Source of the DNA: an uncultured Eubacteriales bacterium
Lineage (GTDB): Bacteria; Bacillota; Clostridia; Oscillospirales; Ruminococcaceae
NCBI GenBank assembly: GCA_900314975.1
Contig: OMXI01000013.1
Span: 1 to 53,239 of the forward strand
DNA length: 53,239 nucleotides
Direction: 5' to 3'
Part shown: piece by piece, positions 41,658 through 49,418 of the stretch
How positions within the stretch are numbered: position 1 is the stretch's first letter
Layout: the number at the start of each line of letters is the position of its first letter
The notes under the pieces: model-generated
Seen by the model: only the letters and a program-made list of their open reading frames with translations
Told to the model about the DNA's origin: nothing
Databases searched by the model: none
Program-made: the position numbers and the translations under genes

Positions 41658-41686
41658 AATATATCACAATCCGAAGAAAGTGTCAA
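41658..41686 (-). promoter_or_regulatory. Promoter of the candidate small RNA
   Basis: TTGACA (41681-41686), exact 17-base spacer, TATATT (41658-41663) reading leftward. Confidence 0.75.
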
Positions 41687-41734
41687 TACCCCCGAATCAA
41701 AATCTATCAGCACATCAGGATAAGGAGCAATAAT

Positions 41735-42145
41735 ATGATAAGACCCATAGTAAAAGACGTCCTGCTGCTTGCGCGCAAAAGCACCCCCGCAGGAAAAGAG
41801 GATATGCAGATCATCACCGACCTACGCGATACGCTGCAAGCAAACCGCGAGCATTGCATCGGCATGGCGGCAAATATGATAGGCTCTTTAAAGCGGATAA
41901 TCATCGTCTCCACCGAGCTTGGCGATATGGTAATGATAAACCCCGTTATCGCTTCAAGAAACGGTAAATACGAGACTGAGGAAGGCTGCCTGTCGCTTGT
42001 CGGGACAAGAAAAACGCAGCGCTTTGAGAGCATAACCGTGCGCTACCTTGATGAAAACTTCACCGCGCGTAAAGGCAGATTTTCGGGACTGACCGCGCAG
42101 ATAATCCAGCACGAATGCGACCACCTCGACGGCATAATCATATGA
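41735..42145 (+). CDS. Peptide deformylase-like metalloprotein
   Basis: 136 residues with motif 2 EGCLSL (metal Cys) and motif 3 QHECDHLDG (HExxH). Motif 1, normally G-x-G-L-A-A-x-Q, reads GMAANMIG, so the Gln that polarises the substrate is Met. Removal of the N-formyl group would be expected, but the change and the short length suggest the divergent second deformylase often seen in Clostridia. AAGGAGC precedes the ATG. Confidence 0.82.
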   Translation: MIRPIVKDVLLLARKSTPAGKEDMQIITDLRDTLQANREHCIGMAANMIGSLKRIIIVSTELGDMVMINPVIASRNGKYETEEGCLSLVGTRKTQRFESITVRYLDENFTARKGRFSGLTAQIIQHECDHLDGIII

Positions 42146-42150
42146 ACTCA

Positions 42151-42187
42151 CCCTGCTCGGCGAAAACCGAACAGGGTAATTTTTTGT
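42151..42187 (+). terminator. Terminator of deformylase-like gene
   Basis: CCCTGCTCGG (42151-42160) pairs with CCGAACAGGG, one mismatch, followed by TAATTTTTTGTAC. Confidence 0.83.
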
Positions 42188-42202
42188 ACACTTACTTGCA
42201 GC

Positions 42203-42231
42203 TTGACAATATCCGCGCAAGGTGATATACT
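42203..42231 (+). promoter_or_regulatory. Promoter of uracil/xanthine permease
   Basis: TTGACA (42203-42208), 17-base spacer, TATACT (42226-42231). Confidence 0.8.
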
Positions 42232-42273
42232 CAAAAAGGTCGAAAAAACAATGTTCAGGGAACGGTGATAGAA

Positions 42274-43650
42274 ATGAAAATGATATACGATATAAACGAC
42301 AAGCCAAAGCCTGCGAGTCTGCTTATCCTCGCGCTGCAGCAAATGCTTGCAATTCTCTCGGCAACAATAGCCGTGCCGCTGATAATCGGCAACGGGCTGA
42401 CACCTGCATCTGCAATGTTCGGCGCAGGCATAGGCACACTGGTCTATCTGTTTTTCACCCGCCGCAAAAGCCCCGTGTTTCTGGGTTCATCGTTTGCGTT
42501 TATCGGGTCGATGTCATCAGCGTTCGCAGGCGCTGTCTCAATAAAGCTGGGAATGCTGGGGCTTGTCATAGGCGCACTTGCCGCAGGACTGGTCTATGTG
42601 GTTTTGAGTTTCATCGTCAAGCTGTTCGGCGTGGGCTGGATAAACAAGCTGATGCCGCCTATCGTTATCGGACCGACAGTTGCGATAATCGGACTTTCGC
42701 TTGCGGGCAGCGCGGTTGACAATATGCAAAAAGGCGCATTTGCAAGCACGCACAACACTTCCGGCAGTACATATGCCGCGCTTGCGTGCGCACTTATAAC
42801 CCTCGCTGTAACTCTGCTCTGCTCGACCTACGCGGGCAGGCGGCTCAAGCTTATCCCCTTTGTGTGCGGAATCCTCGCGGGATACGCCGCAGCATCGCTG
42901 TTCACCGTTATCGGCACAGCCACAGGTATCGACAGCATAAAGCTCGTTGACTTCGGTATCTTCAAACAGACCATGTTCAAAGACGGCTTCAGCGCACAGA
43001 CGTTTTTCCGTGTCCCAGACTTTGTTTTCATAGATGCCTTCAAGGGCTTTGACGAGCTTGACAGCTCATACATCATCACCGTGCTTATCGCCTACATTCC
43101 CGTTGCCTTTGTTACCTTTGCAGAGCATATCGCCGACCACAAAAACCTCTCCTCTGTCATCGGCAAGGATCTTCTGAAAGACCCGGGACTTCCTGCTACA
43201 CTGCTTGGTGACGGCGTAGGCTCTATAGTCGGTGCGTTTTTCGGCGGCTGCCCCAACACCACCTACGGTGAATCGGTAGCCTGTGTTGCGATAACCAAAA
43301 ATGCATCTATAATCACAATATTCTGCGCAGCGATAGGCTGTATGCTGTTTTCGTTCGTGAGCGTGTTTGTCGCTTTCGTCAGCTCGATACCGCCGTGCGT
43401 AATGGGCGGAGTGTGCGTGGCACTGTACGGTTTCATCTCGGTATCAGGCTTTAAAATGTTCAAGCACGTTGACCTTGACAAAAGCAGAAATCTGTTCGTC
43501 GCATCGGTAATACTCGTCACGGGTATCGGCGGACTTGAGCTTTCGTTCGGCAAGGTGACTGTAACAAATATCGCCCTTGCACTTATCCTTGGGATACTCA
43601 CCAACCTTATGCTCTCCCGCGAAAAGCAGGACGATCAAGACCAAACATAA
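42274..43650 (+). CDS. Uracil/xanthine permease, NCS2 family
   Basis: 458 residues with about fourteen membrane segments, starting at the ATG at 42274; a GTG at 42265 is too close to the ribosome site. The family signature around helix 8-10 is VTFAEHIADHKNLSSVIGKDL, with GLPATLLGDGVGSIVGAFFGG then CPNTTYGES. It resembles UraA more than guanine or xanthine members. No PyrR-type leader was recognised; the leader is about 40 bases. Confidence 0.92.
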   Translation: MKMIYDINDKPKPASLLILALQQMLAILSATIAVPLIIGNGLTPASAMFGAGIGTLVYLFFTRRKSPVFLGSSFAFIGSMSSAFAGAVSIKLGMLGLVIGALAAGLVYVVLSFIVKLFGVGWINKLMPPIVIGPTVAIIGLSLAGSAVDNMQKGAFASTHNTSGSTYAALACALITLAVTLLCSTYAGRRLKLIPFVCGILAGYAAASLFTVIGTATGIDSIKLVDFGIFKQTMFKDGFSAQTFFRVPDFVFIDAFKGFDELDSSYIITVLIAYIPVAFVTFAEHIADHKNLSSVIGKDLLKDPGLPATLLGDGVGSIVGAFFGGCPNTTYGESVACVAITKNASIITIFCAAIGCMLFSFVSVFVAFVSSIPPCVMGGVCVALYGFISVSGFKMFKHVDLDKSRNLFVASVILVTGIGGLELSFGKVTVTNIALALILGILTNLMLSREKQDDQDQT

Positions 43651-43665
43651 CAAAGCATCGCATCT

Positions 43666-43699
43666 GCCCTGTTCGGTAAAACGAACAGGGCTTTTTATT
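43666..43699 (+). terminator. Terminator of permease gene
   Basis: GCCCTGTTCG pairs with CGAACAGGGC around GTAAAA, then TTTTTATTT. Confidence 0.88.
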
Positions 43700-43719
43700 T
43701 CACACAACTCTCACGATAG

Positions 43720-43740
43720 TTTAAGCTTATTTTAAGGCGG
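43720..43740 (+). promoter_or_regulatory. Direct repeats TTTAAG upstream of disordered lipoprotein
   Basis: TTTAAGC and TTTAAGG repeat 11 bases apart, one helical turn, upstream of a possible -10 TACAAT (about 43746-43751). This spacing suits an OmpR-type regulator or phosphate-type box. The -35 is poor. Confidence 0.45.
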
Positions 43741-43785
43741 GGCGTTTACAATGTAAGCAATCACAAAAGAAAGAGGGTAATAGCC

Positions 43786-44949
43786 ATGAAAGAAAACAAC
43801 AAAATCAAAGCAGCAGCTCTTGTGCTTGCTATGTGCATACTCGCCTCGGGCTGTTCAAGTACCTCGTCAAGCTCGTCCGAAAGCAGCGGCGATACATCAC
43901 CGAGTATATCCTCGCAGCACGCGCAGGACAGCTCCGCAGCAGACGAAAGCTCGTCAAAAAAGGACAAGTCGGCGCGCTCCGACACAAACTCTGCGGCTGA
44001 CTCCTCAGGCACAGAAAGCAGCGGGGATTCAAGCAAGACAAAGCAGCGCAAGCAAAAATCGCAAACCGACAGCAGCTCCGCAGAAACAGACTCTGACAGC
44101 ACGTCTGACGGTTCATCGGACAGCAGCTCGGACAGCTCAAGATCAGGCTCCAAAAAGCAGCGCAAAAAGCGTTCCACTGACAGCAGTTCGTCAGACACCG
44201 CTTCCGAAAGCAGCAGCGCTTTAGCATCATCAGACAGCAGCGAGGCAAAAACAAAAAAGTCTAAAGCCTCGACCGACACAAGCTCGTCAGCAAGCGATAC
44301 GGGCAGCAGCAAGTCTGCAAAGCGCAGCAAAAAATCAGCTTCAAGCAGCACAGCCGATTCGGACAGCTCGCAAAGCACAGCGAACAGCTCGGCAGCCGCA
44401 GCAGTCACAAACACAGTAAGCACCGAAAGTTCTTCGTCAGAAGATACCGAGCAGAAAACCGCTGACACCGACAGTTCCTCGGCAGCCGAAACCGAGCAGA
44501 AAGCAGCAGACACCGACAGTTCCTCGGCAGCTGAAACCGAACAGAAAACCGCTGACACAGACAGTTCTTCGGCAGCAGATACCGAGCAAAGTGCAGCTGA
44601 CACCGACAGCTCTGCCGAAAGCAGCGAACAAACACAAAGCGAGCAAAAGAAAGAACGTCGCCGCAAGCCGAAGGCAGACAGCGACACCGACAGCACTTGC
44701 GCTGAAAACGGCAGCGTAAAGCCGCACAAAAAGCGCCCCGCAAACTCCGAAACAGCGCAGGACGAAACATCTGCGAACAAAAAGCCTCGCAGACATAAAG
44801 CAGCAGACAGCAGCGCGCAAGACGAACAGGACAGCACCACCACCGAAAAGCCTGCAAAGCCTCCAAAGCACAGCAAAACAGATAGCGCATCAAGCGAGGA
44901 CAGCACGCAAACCGAAATGACCGAAAGCAGTTCAGACACTTCCGAATAG
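43786..44949 (+). CDS. Wholly low-complexity Ser/Asp/Thr-rich lipoprotein
   Basis: 387 residues. The signal peptide ends in lipobox LASGC (Cys about 23). Everything after it is low complexity: Ser/Asp/Thr/Glu runs broken by basic clusters (KQRKQK, KKQRKKR, KRSKK, KKERRRK, KKPRRHK). Residues about 221-275 are near-perfect 15-residue repeats of the type TEQKTADTDSSSAAE, three complete and one decayed. No globular domain is visible. AAAGAGGG precedes the ATG. A surface-anchored, disordered, perhaps phosphorylated or glycosylated spacer or wall-binding polymer is possible; the function is unknown. Confidence 0.8.
   Translation: MKENNKIKAAALVLAMCILASGCSSTSSSSSESSGDTSPSISSQHAQDSSAADESSSKKDKSARSDTNSAADSSGTESSGDSSKTKQRKQKSQTDSSSAETDSDSTSDGSSDSSSDSSRSGSKKQRKKRSTDSSSSDTASESSSALASSDSSEAKTKKSKASTDTSSSASDTGSSKSAKRSKKSASSSTADSDSSQSTANSSAAAAVTNTVSTESSSSEDTEQKTADTDSSSAAETEQKAADTDSSSAAETEQKTADTDSSSAADTEQSAADTDSSAESSEQTQSEQKKERRRKPKADSDTDSTCAENGSVKPHKKRPANSETAQDETSANKKPRRHKAADSSAQDEQDSTTTEKPAKPPKHSKTDSASSEDSTQTEMTESSSDTSE
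44446..44625 (+). repeat. 45-base coding tandem repeat, four units
   Basis: Units at 44446-44490, 44491-44535 and 44536-44580 are almost identical at DNA level, with a fourth, diverged unit after. DNA-level identity shows recent expansion. Confidence 0.8.
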
Positions 44950-44955
44950 AAAAAT

Positions 44956-44987
44956 CACCCTGCCCGATCCGGACAGGGTGTCTTTGT
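44956..44987. terminator. Bidirectional terminator between lipoprotein and DUF3737 gene
   Basis: CACCCTGCCCG pairs with CGGACAGGGTG around ATC, with short T-rich tails. Confidence 0.75.
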
Positions 44988-44991
44988 GCTG

Positions 44992-45837
44992 TCAGCTGTT
45001 TCTTACCGTAACCTGCGCGTCACACGGCATTACCGCGTCTTCCCATATGACCTCGCCGATGCTGTCAGCGGTTATGCTGCCGCAGCGCGGATTTTTCACC
45101 GAGTCGATATGCCCGATGACCGCTGCCTGCACGTCCGAGTATTCAAACGACAGGTCACAGCCCTGCATCTCGCAGTCTATCAGCGTCAGATTTTTGCAGT
45201 AGCAAAGCGGCTGCGTGCCGATTATCCTGCAATTGATAAGCGTTAGTCCGTCAGAAAACCACGCAAGGTACTCCCCCTTGACGACCGAGTTTCTCACCGT
45301 AACGTTTTTTGAGTGCCAGAAAGCGTCCTTGGTGTCAAGTACACAGTCGTTTATTTCAAGCCCGTCAACGTACTGGAACGAGTACTTGCCCTCGTATTTC
45401 ACGCGCTCAAGTAAAACGTTTTTTGCATCAAAGAATATGTACTCCGAAACGATTTTGCTGTCGCTTATCCTGGTGTTTTGTGTCTTCCAGCCAAACTCCG
45501 CTGATTCAAATTCGCAGCCGGATATCTGCGTGTCGCAGCACTCGCGCAAAGCCTTGACGCTGTATATGCGCGTGTTCTTTATCACACCGCCGTTTGAGTA
45601 CCAAAGCGGCGCTCTTGTCTTTTCATCAAGCACGCAGTCGGTCAGCTCATACTTCTGAGCGTGCCAGATAGGGTATCTCAAAGAAAAGCTGCACCCCTGT
45701 ATCACCACGTTTCGTGTTTCCTTCAGCACCGATTCGCCGTCAGCCTCGCCCGCAAACGTGCAGTTTTTCACGACCGTATCCCGCACGCTGTACAGCGCCC
45801 TTTCCTCGTCAAAGGTGCGGTCTTGTATCATTTCCAT
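44992..45837 (-). CDS. DUF3737 parallel beta-helix protein
   Basis: 281 residues beginning EMIQDRTFDEERALYSV, with regularly spaced rungs (VVKNCTF, VVIQGCSF, YELTDCVL, ISGCEF, LEINDCVL, VTVRNSVV, LTLIDCEM) that stack into a right-handed beta-helix. No signal peptide is seen. DUF3737 proteins are widespread in gut Firmicutes and lack a tested function. It follows the aldo/keto reductase gene by 16 bases and shares its promoter. Confidence 0.88.
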   Translation of the reverse strand: MEMIQDRTFDEERALYSVRDTVVKNCTFAGEADGESVLKETRNVVIQGCSFSLRYPIWHAQKYELTDCVLDEKTRAPLWYSNGGVIKNTRIYSVKALRECCDTQISGCEFESAEFGWKTQNTRISDSKIVSEYIFFDAKNVLLERVKYEGKYSFQYVDGLEINDCVLDTKDAFWHSKNVTVRNSVVKGEYLAWFSDGLTLINCRIIGTQPLCYCKNLTLIDCEMQGCDLSFEYSDVQAAVIGHIDSVKNPRCGSITADSIGEVIWEDAVMPCDAQVTVRNS

Positions 45838-45853
45838 AATTCAGTTCTCCGTT

Positions 45854-46705
45854 CTAAATTTTCTCAAGCGGCATCTCGCAGTGCGGCGCTTTGAAGCTGT
45901 GCGACAGCACCTGCATATCCTCGCTGCTTATCTCGCCGAAAACATTTTGCATATTGTGCGCAAGATGCTGTTCGCTCGAGGTCTTGAATACCGTGATGAT
46001 ATCCCTGCCGCGTATCACAAACGAAAGCATAAGCGACTCGCAGGTCTTGCCTTCCCTTTGTGCGATTTTCACCACATTCGCATCACTCGTGACCGCCATT
46101 CGCTCGCTCGCACTCTGACAAAGCGGCGAGTACGCCATAACAAGCACGCCGTGCTGCCTGCACCACGGTATCAGCGAGAATTCAGGACCTCTCACCGCAA
46201 GGTTGTAAAGCACCTGATCACAAAAACAATTGCTGCCCTTTTCGCACGCAAACAGCTCACGCATATCGTCCGTATCAAAGTTTGAAACTCCCCAGTGCCT
46301 TATCATTCCCTTTTGCACCAGCTTTTCCATATTGTCGACCATATCCTGCAAATTAACGCCGCCGCGCCAGTGCAGCAGATACAGGTCGATATAGTCCGTA
46401 CCCAGCCTTTCCAGCGAGCGCGCACACGACTCATAGTAAAGCCCGCTGCGAGCATTGTGCGGAAGTATCTTGTCAACGATAAACAGCTTTGTGCGGTCAA
46501 AGCCCGCTGTCACCTTTCCGACAAATTCCTCGCTCAAACCGTCAGCGTACATCTCTGCCGTGTCGATAAGCGTCATATCATAATTCTCTATCCCCAGCCT
46601 GAACGTCTGTGCCTCGCGCTGCATTGCGCCACTGTCCTCGCCGAGCCTGTATGTTCCTATCCCAACGAGTGAGATTTTTTCGCCCCTATGCTCCAAATAC
46701 TGCAT
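45854..46705 (-). CDS. Aldo/keto reductase
   Basis: 283 residues forming a TIM barrel. The catalytic set is Asp and Tyr in DTAEMYADG, Lys in IVDKILP and His in LLHWRGG; SNFDTDDM binds near the cofactor. It reduces carbonyl compounds with NADPH, with substrate unknown. It is first in a two-gene unit with the DUF3737 gene. Its promoter carries a TTAAGCGTACTTAA palindrome nearly identical to that at the tetR gene, so the same regulator may control it. Confidence 0.92.
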   Translation of the reverse strand: MQYLEHRGEKISLVGIGTYRLGEDSGAMQREAQTFRLGIENYDMTLIDTAEMYADGLSEEFVGKVTAGFDRTKLFIVDKILPHNARSGLYYESCARSLERLGTDYIDLYLLHWRGGVNLQDMVDNMEKLVQKGMIRHWGVSNFDTDDMRELFACEKGSNCFCDQVLYNLAVRGPEFSLIPWCRQHGVLVMAYSPLCQSASERMAVTSDANVVKIAQREGKTCESLMLSFVIRGRDIITVFKTSSEQHLAHNMQNVFGEISSEDMQVLSHSFKAPHCEMPLEKI

Positions 46706-46734
46706 ATCACAACTCCGTAATCATTATTTGCGTA

Positions 46735-46778
46735 TTAAGCGTACTTAAATTATACTATATCAATGCCTTTTTTGTCAA
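46735..46778 (-). promoter_or_regulatory. Aldo/keto reductase promoter with TetR-type operator
   Basis: TTGACA (46773-46778), 18-base spacer, TATAAT (46749-46754) reading leftward. The palindrome TTAAGCGTACTTAA (46735-46748) directly abuts the -10. Confidence 0.78.
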
Positions 46779-46834
46779 GCCAAAGCGCCCGATCAGCCGC
46801 GCACGTTCACACTGTGATCTGGCTTTGGGATAAT

Positions 46835-46874
46835 CTAAAGAAATCTTTAGGTTTTCTTGATTTGTCTTTTTAGG
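46835..46874 (+). promoter_or_regulatory. Operator-like repeats upstream of ABC transporter operon
   Basis: CTAAAG-AAAT-CTTTAG (46835-46850) is a perfect inverted repeat, and TTTAGG recurs 23 bases downstream (46869-46874). A possible -10, TAAGAT, lies near 46884 with no good -35, as expected for an activated promoter. The response regulator at 48.7 kb is a candidate. Confidence 0.5.
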
Positions 46875-46920
46875 CTGCGGTGTTAAGATATAGACAACAA
46901 CAAAACAGGAGGCAGCAAAA

Positions 46921-47838
46921 ATGACTGACTACATTTTAAAAACCAATTCGCTTTCCAAGCATTACGGAAAGTTTGCAGCGAACGACAACATCTCAATGGG
47001 CATAAAAAAAGGCTCCATCTACGGACTCGTAGGGCGCAACGGCGCCGGCAAGACGACCTTTATGAAAATGATATGCTCACTTTCCTCGCCAACATCGGGC
47101 GGATTTGAGCTTTGCGGAAAAAGCTATCCCCGCCTTGAAAACGCAAGGGCAAAGATAGGCAACCTTATCGAAGACCCAGGCATCTACGCAAATATGTCGG
47201 CATTTGACAACCTCAAAGCCAAAGCAAAGCTTTACGGCAAAGTTGATGAGAACAAAATAAAGGAGATAATCAGAATAGTCGGTCTTGAAAAAGCAGGCAA
47301 AAAGCCCGCAGGCAAGTTCTCGCTGGGTATGAAGCAGCGCCTTGGCATAGGTCTTGCACTTGTCGGTGACCCCGAAGTGCTGGTGCTTGACGAACCAATA
47401 AACGGGCTTGACCCCGCTGGCGTTGCGGAGATACGAGACACCCTGCAAAAGCTCAACACCGAAAGAGGCATTACGATACTTATTTCAAGCCATATCCTCG
47501 GCGAGCTTTCAAAGCTCTGCACCGACTACGGCTTCATCGACCGCGGAGAGCTTATAAAAGAGATATCAAACGAGCAGCTGATGAACGACTGCACCGAGTA
47601 CACAAAGCTGAAAGTAGACGACACCGCAAAGGCAAAGAAAGTGCTTGAAAGTCTTGGCATAGACAGTGCAGACGAAACGGAAAGCGGCGTGCTTCGCATA
47701 ACGCAGACGCAGGTCGGCACAGACGACATCACCGAGGCAATGGTGCTCAACAAGGTAAGAGTTTACGAGATATCCAAGCAAGGCACAGACCTCGAAGGGT
47801 ATTATCTGAATATGATAGGAAACGGAAGGGAGTCATAA
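46921..47838 (+). CDS. ABC transporter ATPase, peptide/bacitracin immunity type
   Basis: 305 residues. Walker A is GRNGAGKTT, signature FSLGMKQRLGIG, Walker B VLVLDEPINGLDP, switch His SSHILGELSKL. The C-terminal 90 residues (DYGFIDRGELIKEIS onward) are the usual extension of BcrA/LanF-type ATPases. AGGAGG precedes the ATG. It is paired with a permease 2 bases downstream and a two-component system after that. Confidence 0.92.
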   Translation: MTDYILKTNSLSKHYGKFAANDNISMGIKKGSIYGLVGRNGAGKTTFMKMICSLSSPTSGGFELCGKSYPRLENARAKIGNLIEDPGIYANMSAFDNLKAKAKLYGKVDENKIKEIIRIVGLEKAGKKPAGKFSLGMKQRLGIGLALVGDPEVLVLDEPINGLDPAGVAEIRDTLQKLNTERGITILISSHILGELSKLCTDYGFIDRGELIKEISNEQLMNDCTEYTKLKVDDTAKAKKVLESLGIDSADETESGVLRITQTQVGTDDITEAMVLNKVRVYEISKQGTDLEGYYLNMIGNGRES

Positions 47839-47840
47839 TT

Positions 47841-48578
47841 ATGTTTGGCAATTTAAGTCTTGATATGTTTGTAATGAAAAAGAAGAAGTCCACATATATA
47901 ACAGCGCTTTTGATGTTTGCCTGCGCACTTTTGACAGGTATGCTCATAAGAGCCAATTCGGGCGAGATGACATTCACAGAGCTTACGGTGCAGTCCTCGT
48001 CATTGGCAGCATTGTTTATAGGCATATATTATGTAATGTTCCTTGGGTCAGACATCAAAAACGGCTTTATCAAAAACACCGCAGGCACGGTCAAGAGCAG
48101 TATGGTTTACATCCTCTCCAAAGAGATAACCCTCGCAGTCTATACAATCGTCGGCATAGCGGCGCTCACGCTCGGCTCGTTCATCTTATCTGCCCTGCTG
48201 CTTGACGGCACAAAGGGCTTTGAAGCTGTCCCGTTCATAAAGTATCTCGGCGTTATGTATCTGCTGCTTATCGGCTTTTCCTCGTTCATCACCTTCCTTG
48301 TGTTCACAATAAGAAACACAGTCGCACCAATGGTCATAGGCGTACTGCTCACCAGCGGCGCAGGCGTAAATATTATCTACACACCTATAGAGGTACTGCT
48401 GGGTAAGGCAGGCGTGAATTTTGATTTCAGATACATCTCCTGCGTAAAAAATCTGATGCTGCTCAATACCGATACATCGGGCAAGGATATGCTAATCGCC
48501 TGCGCAGTCGCAGTCGGGCACATCATCGTGTTCAACACACTCACCAAGCTTGTTATGCAAAAAAAGGACATTGCATAA
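47841..48578 (+). CDS. ABC-2-type permease
   Basis: 245 residues with six membrane helices and the KKKKSTYITALLMF cytoplasmic start typical of LanE/G or BcrB-type permeases. It works with the ATPase gene immediately upstream and probably moves peptide antibiotics or lipids away from the membrane. The substrate is inferred from context only. Confidence 0.85.
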   Translation: MFGNLSLDMFVMKKKKSTYITALLMFACALLTGMLIRANSGEMTFTELTVQSSSLAALFIGIYYVMFLGSDIKNGFIKNTAGTVKSSMVYILSKEITLAVYTIVGIAALTLGSFILSALLLDGTKGFEAVPFIKYLGVMYLLLIGFSSFITFLVFTIRNTVAPMVIGVLLTSGAGVNIIYTPIEVLLGKAGVNFDFRYISCVKNLMLLNTDTSGKDMLIACAVAVGHIIVFNTLTKLVMQKKDIA

Positions 48579-48594
48579 TACAATACTTTTTTCA

Positions 48595-48632
48595 GGGAAC
48601 AAAGCAGCCGCCAAAGCGGTCACTTTGTTCCC
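48595..48632 (+). terminator. Hairpin between permease and response regulator
   Basis: GGGAACAAAG (48595-48604) pairs with CTTTGTTCCC (48623-48632), with an inner CCGC/GCGG stem. There is no T run, so it may be a weak terminator or mRNA-end hairpin. Confidence 0.55.
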
Positions 48633-48670
48633 ACTACCCTTTTACAGAGCCTGTGAAAATGCGTACATAA

Positions 48671-48700
48671 TTGACATTGCTGCCGCCTATGTGGTATAAT
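48671..48700 (+). promoter_or_regulatory. Promoter of response regulator-kinase pair
   Basis: TTGACA (48671-48676), 18-base spacer, TATAAT (48695-48700). Confidence 0.8.
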
Positions 48701-48728
48701 GTGAAAAACGCCTGCAAAGGAGAAAACC

Positions 48729-49418
48729 ATGGAAAACGAGTACATACTTATCGTTGACGACGACAGCGATATAAGAAACCTTATAGGCATATACCTTGAA
48801 AACGAGGGCTATAAATACATCAAGTGCGACAATGCCCTTTCGGCGCTTGAGGTGGTGCAGACCACCAAAGTCGCACTTATTCTGCTTGATGTGATGATGC
48901 CCAAAATGGACGGCATAACCGCCTGTATGAAGCTGCGTGAAAAGACTAACGCGCCGATAATCTTCATCTCCGCCAAGAGTGAGGATATGGACATCGTCAG
49001 CGGTCTTATGTCGGGCGGCGACGACTACGTTACCAAGCCTTTCAGTCCCGTTCAGCTGATGACGAGAGTCAAGGCACAGCTTCGCCGCTACCGCCAGTAC
49101 AGCCCGTCACAGCAGGAACAGCCAAAGTCCACATTGGAGTTTGAGGACATAACCGTCGATACCGACTCGCATCAGGTGTGGGTAAACGGCACACTCACCG
49201 AGCTGACCTTCAAGGAGTACGAGATACTCGAGCTGCTTATGCGCAACAAAGGCATAGTGCTTTCGATAAAGCGCATATATGAGGCGGTGTGGCATGAGGA
49301 GTTCTACGCCGCAGAAAATACCGTTATGATGCACATTGCAAACCTTCGTAAAAAGCTTTCCCCCGACGGCAGCAAGACCTACGTCAAGACCGTTTGGGGC
49401 AGGGGGTACAAAATATGA
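48729..49418 (+). CDS. OmpR-family response regulator beside ABC transporter
   Basis: 229 residues. The receiver Asp is in ALILLDVMMPKMDG and Lys in DYVTKPFS. The winged-helix C-terminus ends KTYVKTVWGRGYKI. The stop overlaps the kinase start (ATGA). It probably controls the ABC transporter operon upstream, as in BceRS- or LanRK-type modules. Confidence 0.94.
   Translation: MENEYILIVDDDSDIRNLIGIYLENEGYKYIKCDNALSALEVVQTTKVALILLDVMMPKMDGITACMKLREKTNAPIIFISAKSEDMDIVSGLMSGGDDYVTKPFSPVQLMTRVKAQLRRYRQYSPSQQEQPKSTLEFEDITVDTDSHQVWVNGTLTELTFKEYEILELLMRNKGIVLSIKRIYEAVWHEEFYAAENTVMMHIANLRKKLSPDGSKTYVKTVWGRGYKI

Noticed and set aside
41528-41713. 61-codon minus-strand frame with a repeated DWDNW peptide
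   Set aside because: Its start lies upstream of a consensus promoter and it lacks a ribosome site. The repetition is explained by the tandem RNA hairpins.
43761-44939. 392-codon open frame on the minus strand opposite the Ser-rich lipoprotein
   Set aside because: It is a mirror of the repeated Ser/Asp codons. It has no ribosome site and gives an implausible Leu/Ser/Cys-rich protein, whereas the plus strand has a signal peptide and ribosome site.
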